Assembly: GCA_009740415.1 (NCBI GenBank)
Contig: WOYE01000010.1
Location: 1-58,823, forward strand
Source of the DNA: Planococcaceae bacterium Storch 2/2-2
GTDB lineage: Bacteria > Bacillota > Bacilli > Bacillales_A > Planococcaceae
Reading direction: 5' to 3'
DNA length: 58,823 bases
The translations under genes and the position numbers were made by a program. The notes beneath the pieces are model-generated. The model was given only the letters and a program-made list of their open reading frames with translations. It was not told where the DNA came from and ran no database searches. Of this stretch, positions 58,688-58,823 are shown one piece after another (the stretch's first letter is position 1; each line of letters opens with the position of its first letter).

Positions 58688-58752
58688 GATGGAGTGCATT
58701 CACTCAAAACTGAATAAAACAAACGGTTGATTGTGTACGTTCGATAATAATA

Positions 58753-58823
58753 GGTTAAGTCCTCGATCGATTAGTATCTGTCAGCTGCGTATGTCGCCAT
58801 ACTTACACCTCAGACCTATCTAC
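58753..58823 (-). rRNA. rrl: 23S ribosomal RNA, 3' end only
   Basis: On the minus strand the sequence ends CGATCGAGGACTTAACC, the conserved end of Bacillus 23S rRNA. The gene continues beyond the right edge. A spacer of about 65 bases, without a tRNA, separates it from 5S. Confidence 0.94.

Noticed and set aside
58688-58752. tRNA gene between 23S and 5S
   Set aside because: The 65-base spacer is too short and shows no tRNA arms.

Overview
The window is bacterial DNA from the order Bacillales (Firmicutes); the genus cannot be fixed by reading. Evidence for this placement is AGGAGG-type ribosome sites, many TTG and GTG starts, U-tailed hairpin terminators, sigma-A promoters, two sigma-B-type promoters, and near-complete protein and gene-order resemblance to Bacillus subtilis. 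The base composition looks moderate, in the mid-40s percent GC by eye (not computed). No phage, insertion sequence, CRISPR array, tRNA or clear pseudogene was seen.

The window is bounded by two rRNA operons, both on the minus strand. The right edge holds the 3' end of a 23S gene and a whole 5S gene with its terminator. The left edge holds tandem rRNA promoters and the leader running into a 16S gene just outside the window. The genes between match, in a strongly shortened form, the stretch of the B. subtilis chromosome from yebE-pur to perR-ygzB-rrnD. Most housekeeping genes are on the minus strand.

Layout from right to left, in the direction of most transcription: yebE-yebG; the purine operon purEK-SQLFMNHD under a PurR-type operator pair and a leader with an intrinsic terminator; the lipoprotein gene yerB; a YerA-type deaminase; yerC; pcrB-pcrA-ligA-camS; gatCAB; a thioredoxin-like gene; dgkB; a Nudix gene (+); rlmCD; a CsbD-like stress gene (+) with a sigma-B promoter; an OatA-type acyltransferase; a YfkJ-type phosphatase; an RluA-family pseudouridine synthase coupled to an ATP-grasp ligase resembling D-aspartate ligases; an SDR protein (+); a YfmL-type helicase; methionine aminopeptidase (+); membrane proteins and an acetyltransferase; an M29 aminopeptidase (+); motAB; a YfkK-type protein and an AlsT symporter (+); a ytxH-yihY pair with a sigma-B-like promoter; a P1B-4 metal-efflux ATPase (+) with a complex control region; OsmC, YfhF, RecX, YfhH, YfhP and MutY; YgaC, an ABC exporter, a FUSC protein, Bcp, a 2-hydroxyacid dehydrogenase, PerR and YgzB.

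Three themes stand out. First, purine synthesis: the operon supplies most steps from PRPP to IMP, but purB and purC are absent from it. Second, metal and peroxide stress: PerR with its own Per box, Bcp, and a PfeT-like iron or cobalt exporter with a Per/Fur-like box at its predicted transcription start. Third, cell envelope: the D-Asp-ligase-like protein, the O-acyltransferase, CamS, PcrB and DgkB. Nothing here is a clearly new multi-gene system. The best leads are the purE leader, the missing purBC, the metal-ATPase control region and the ATP-grasp ligase.
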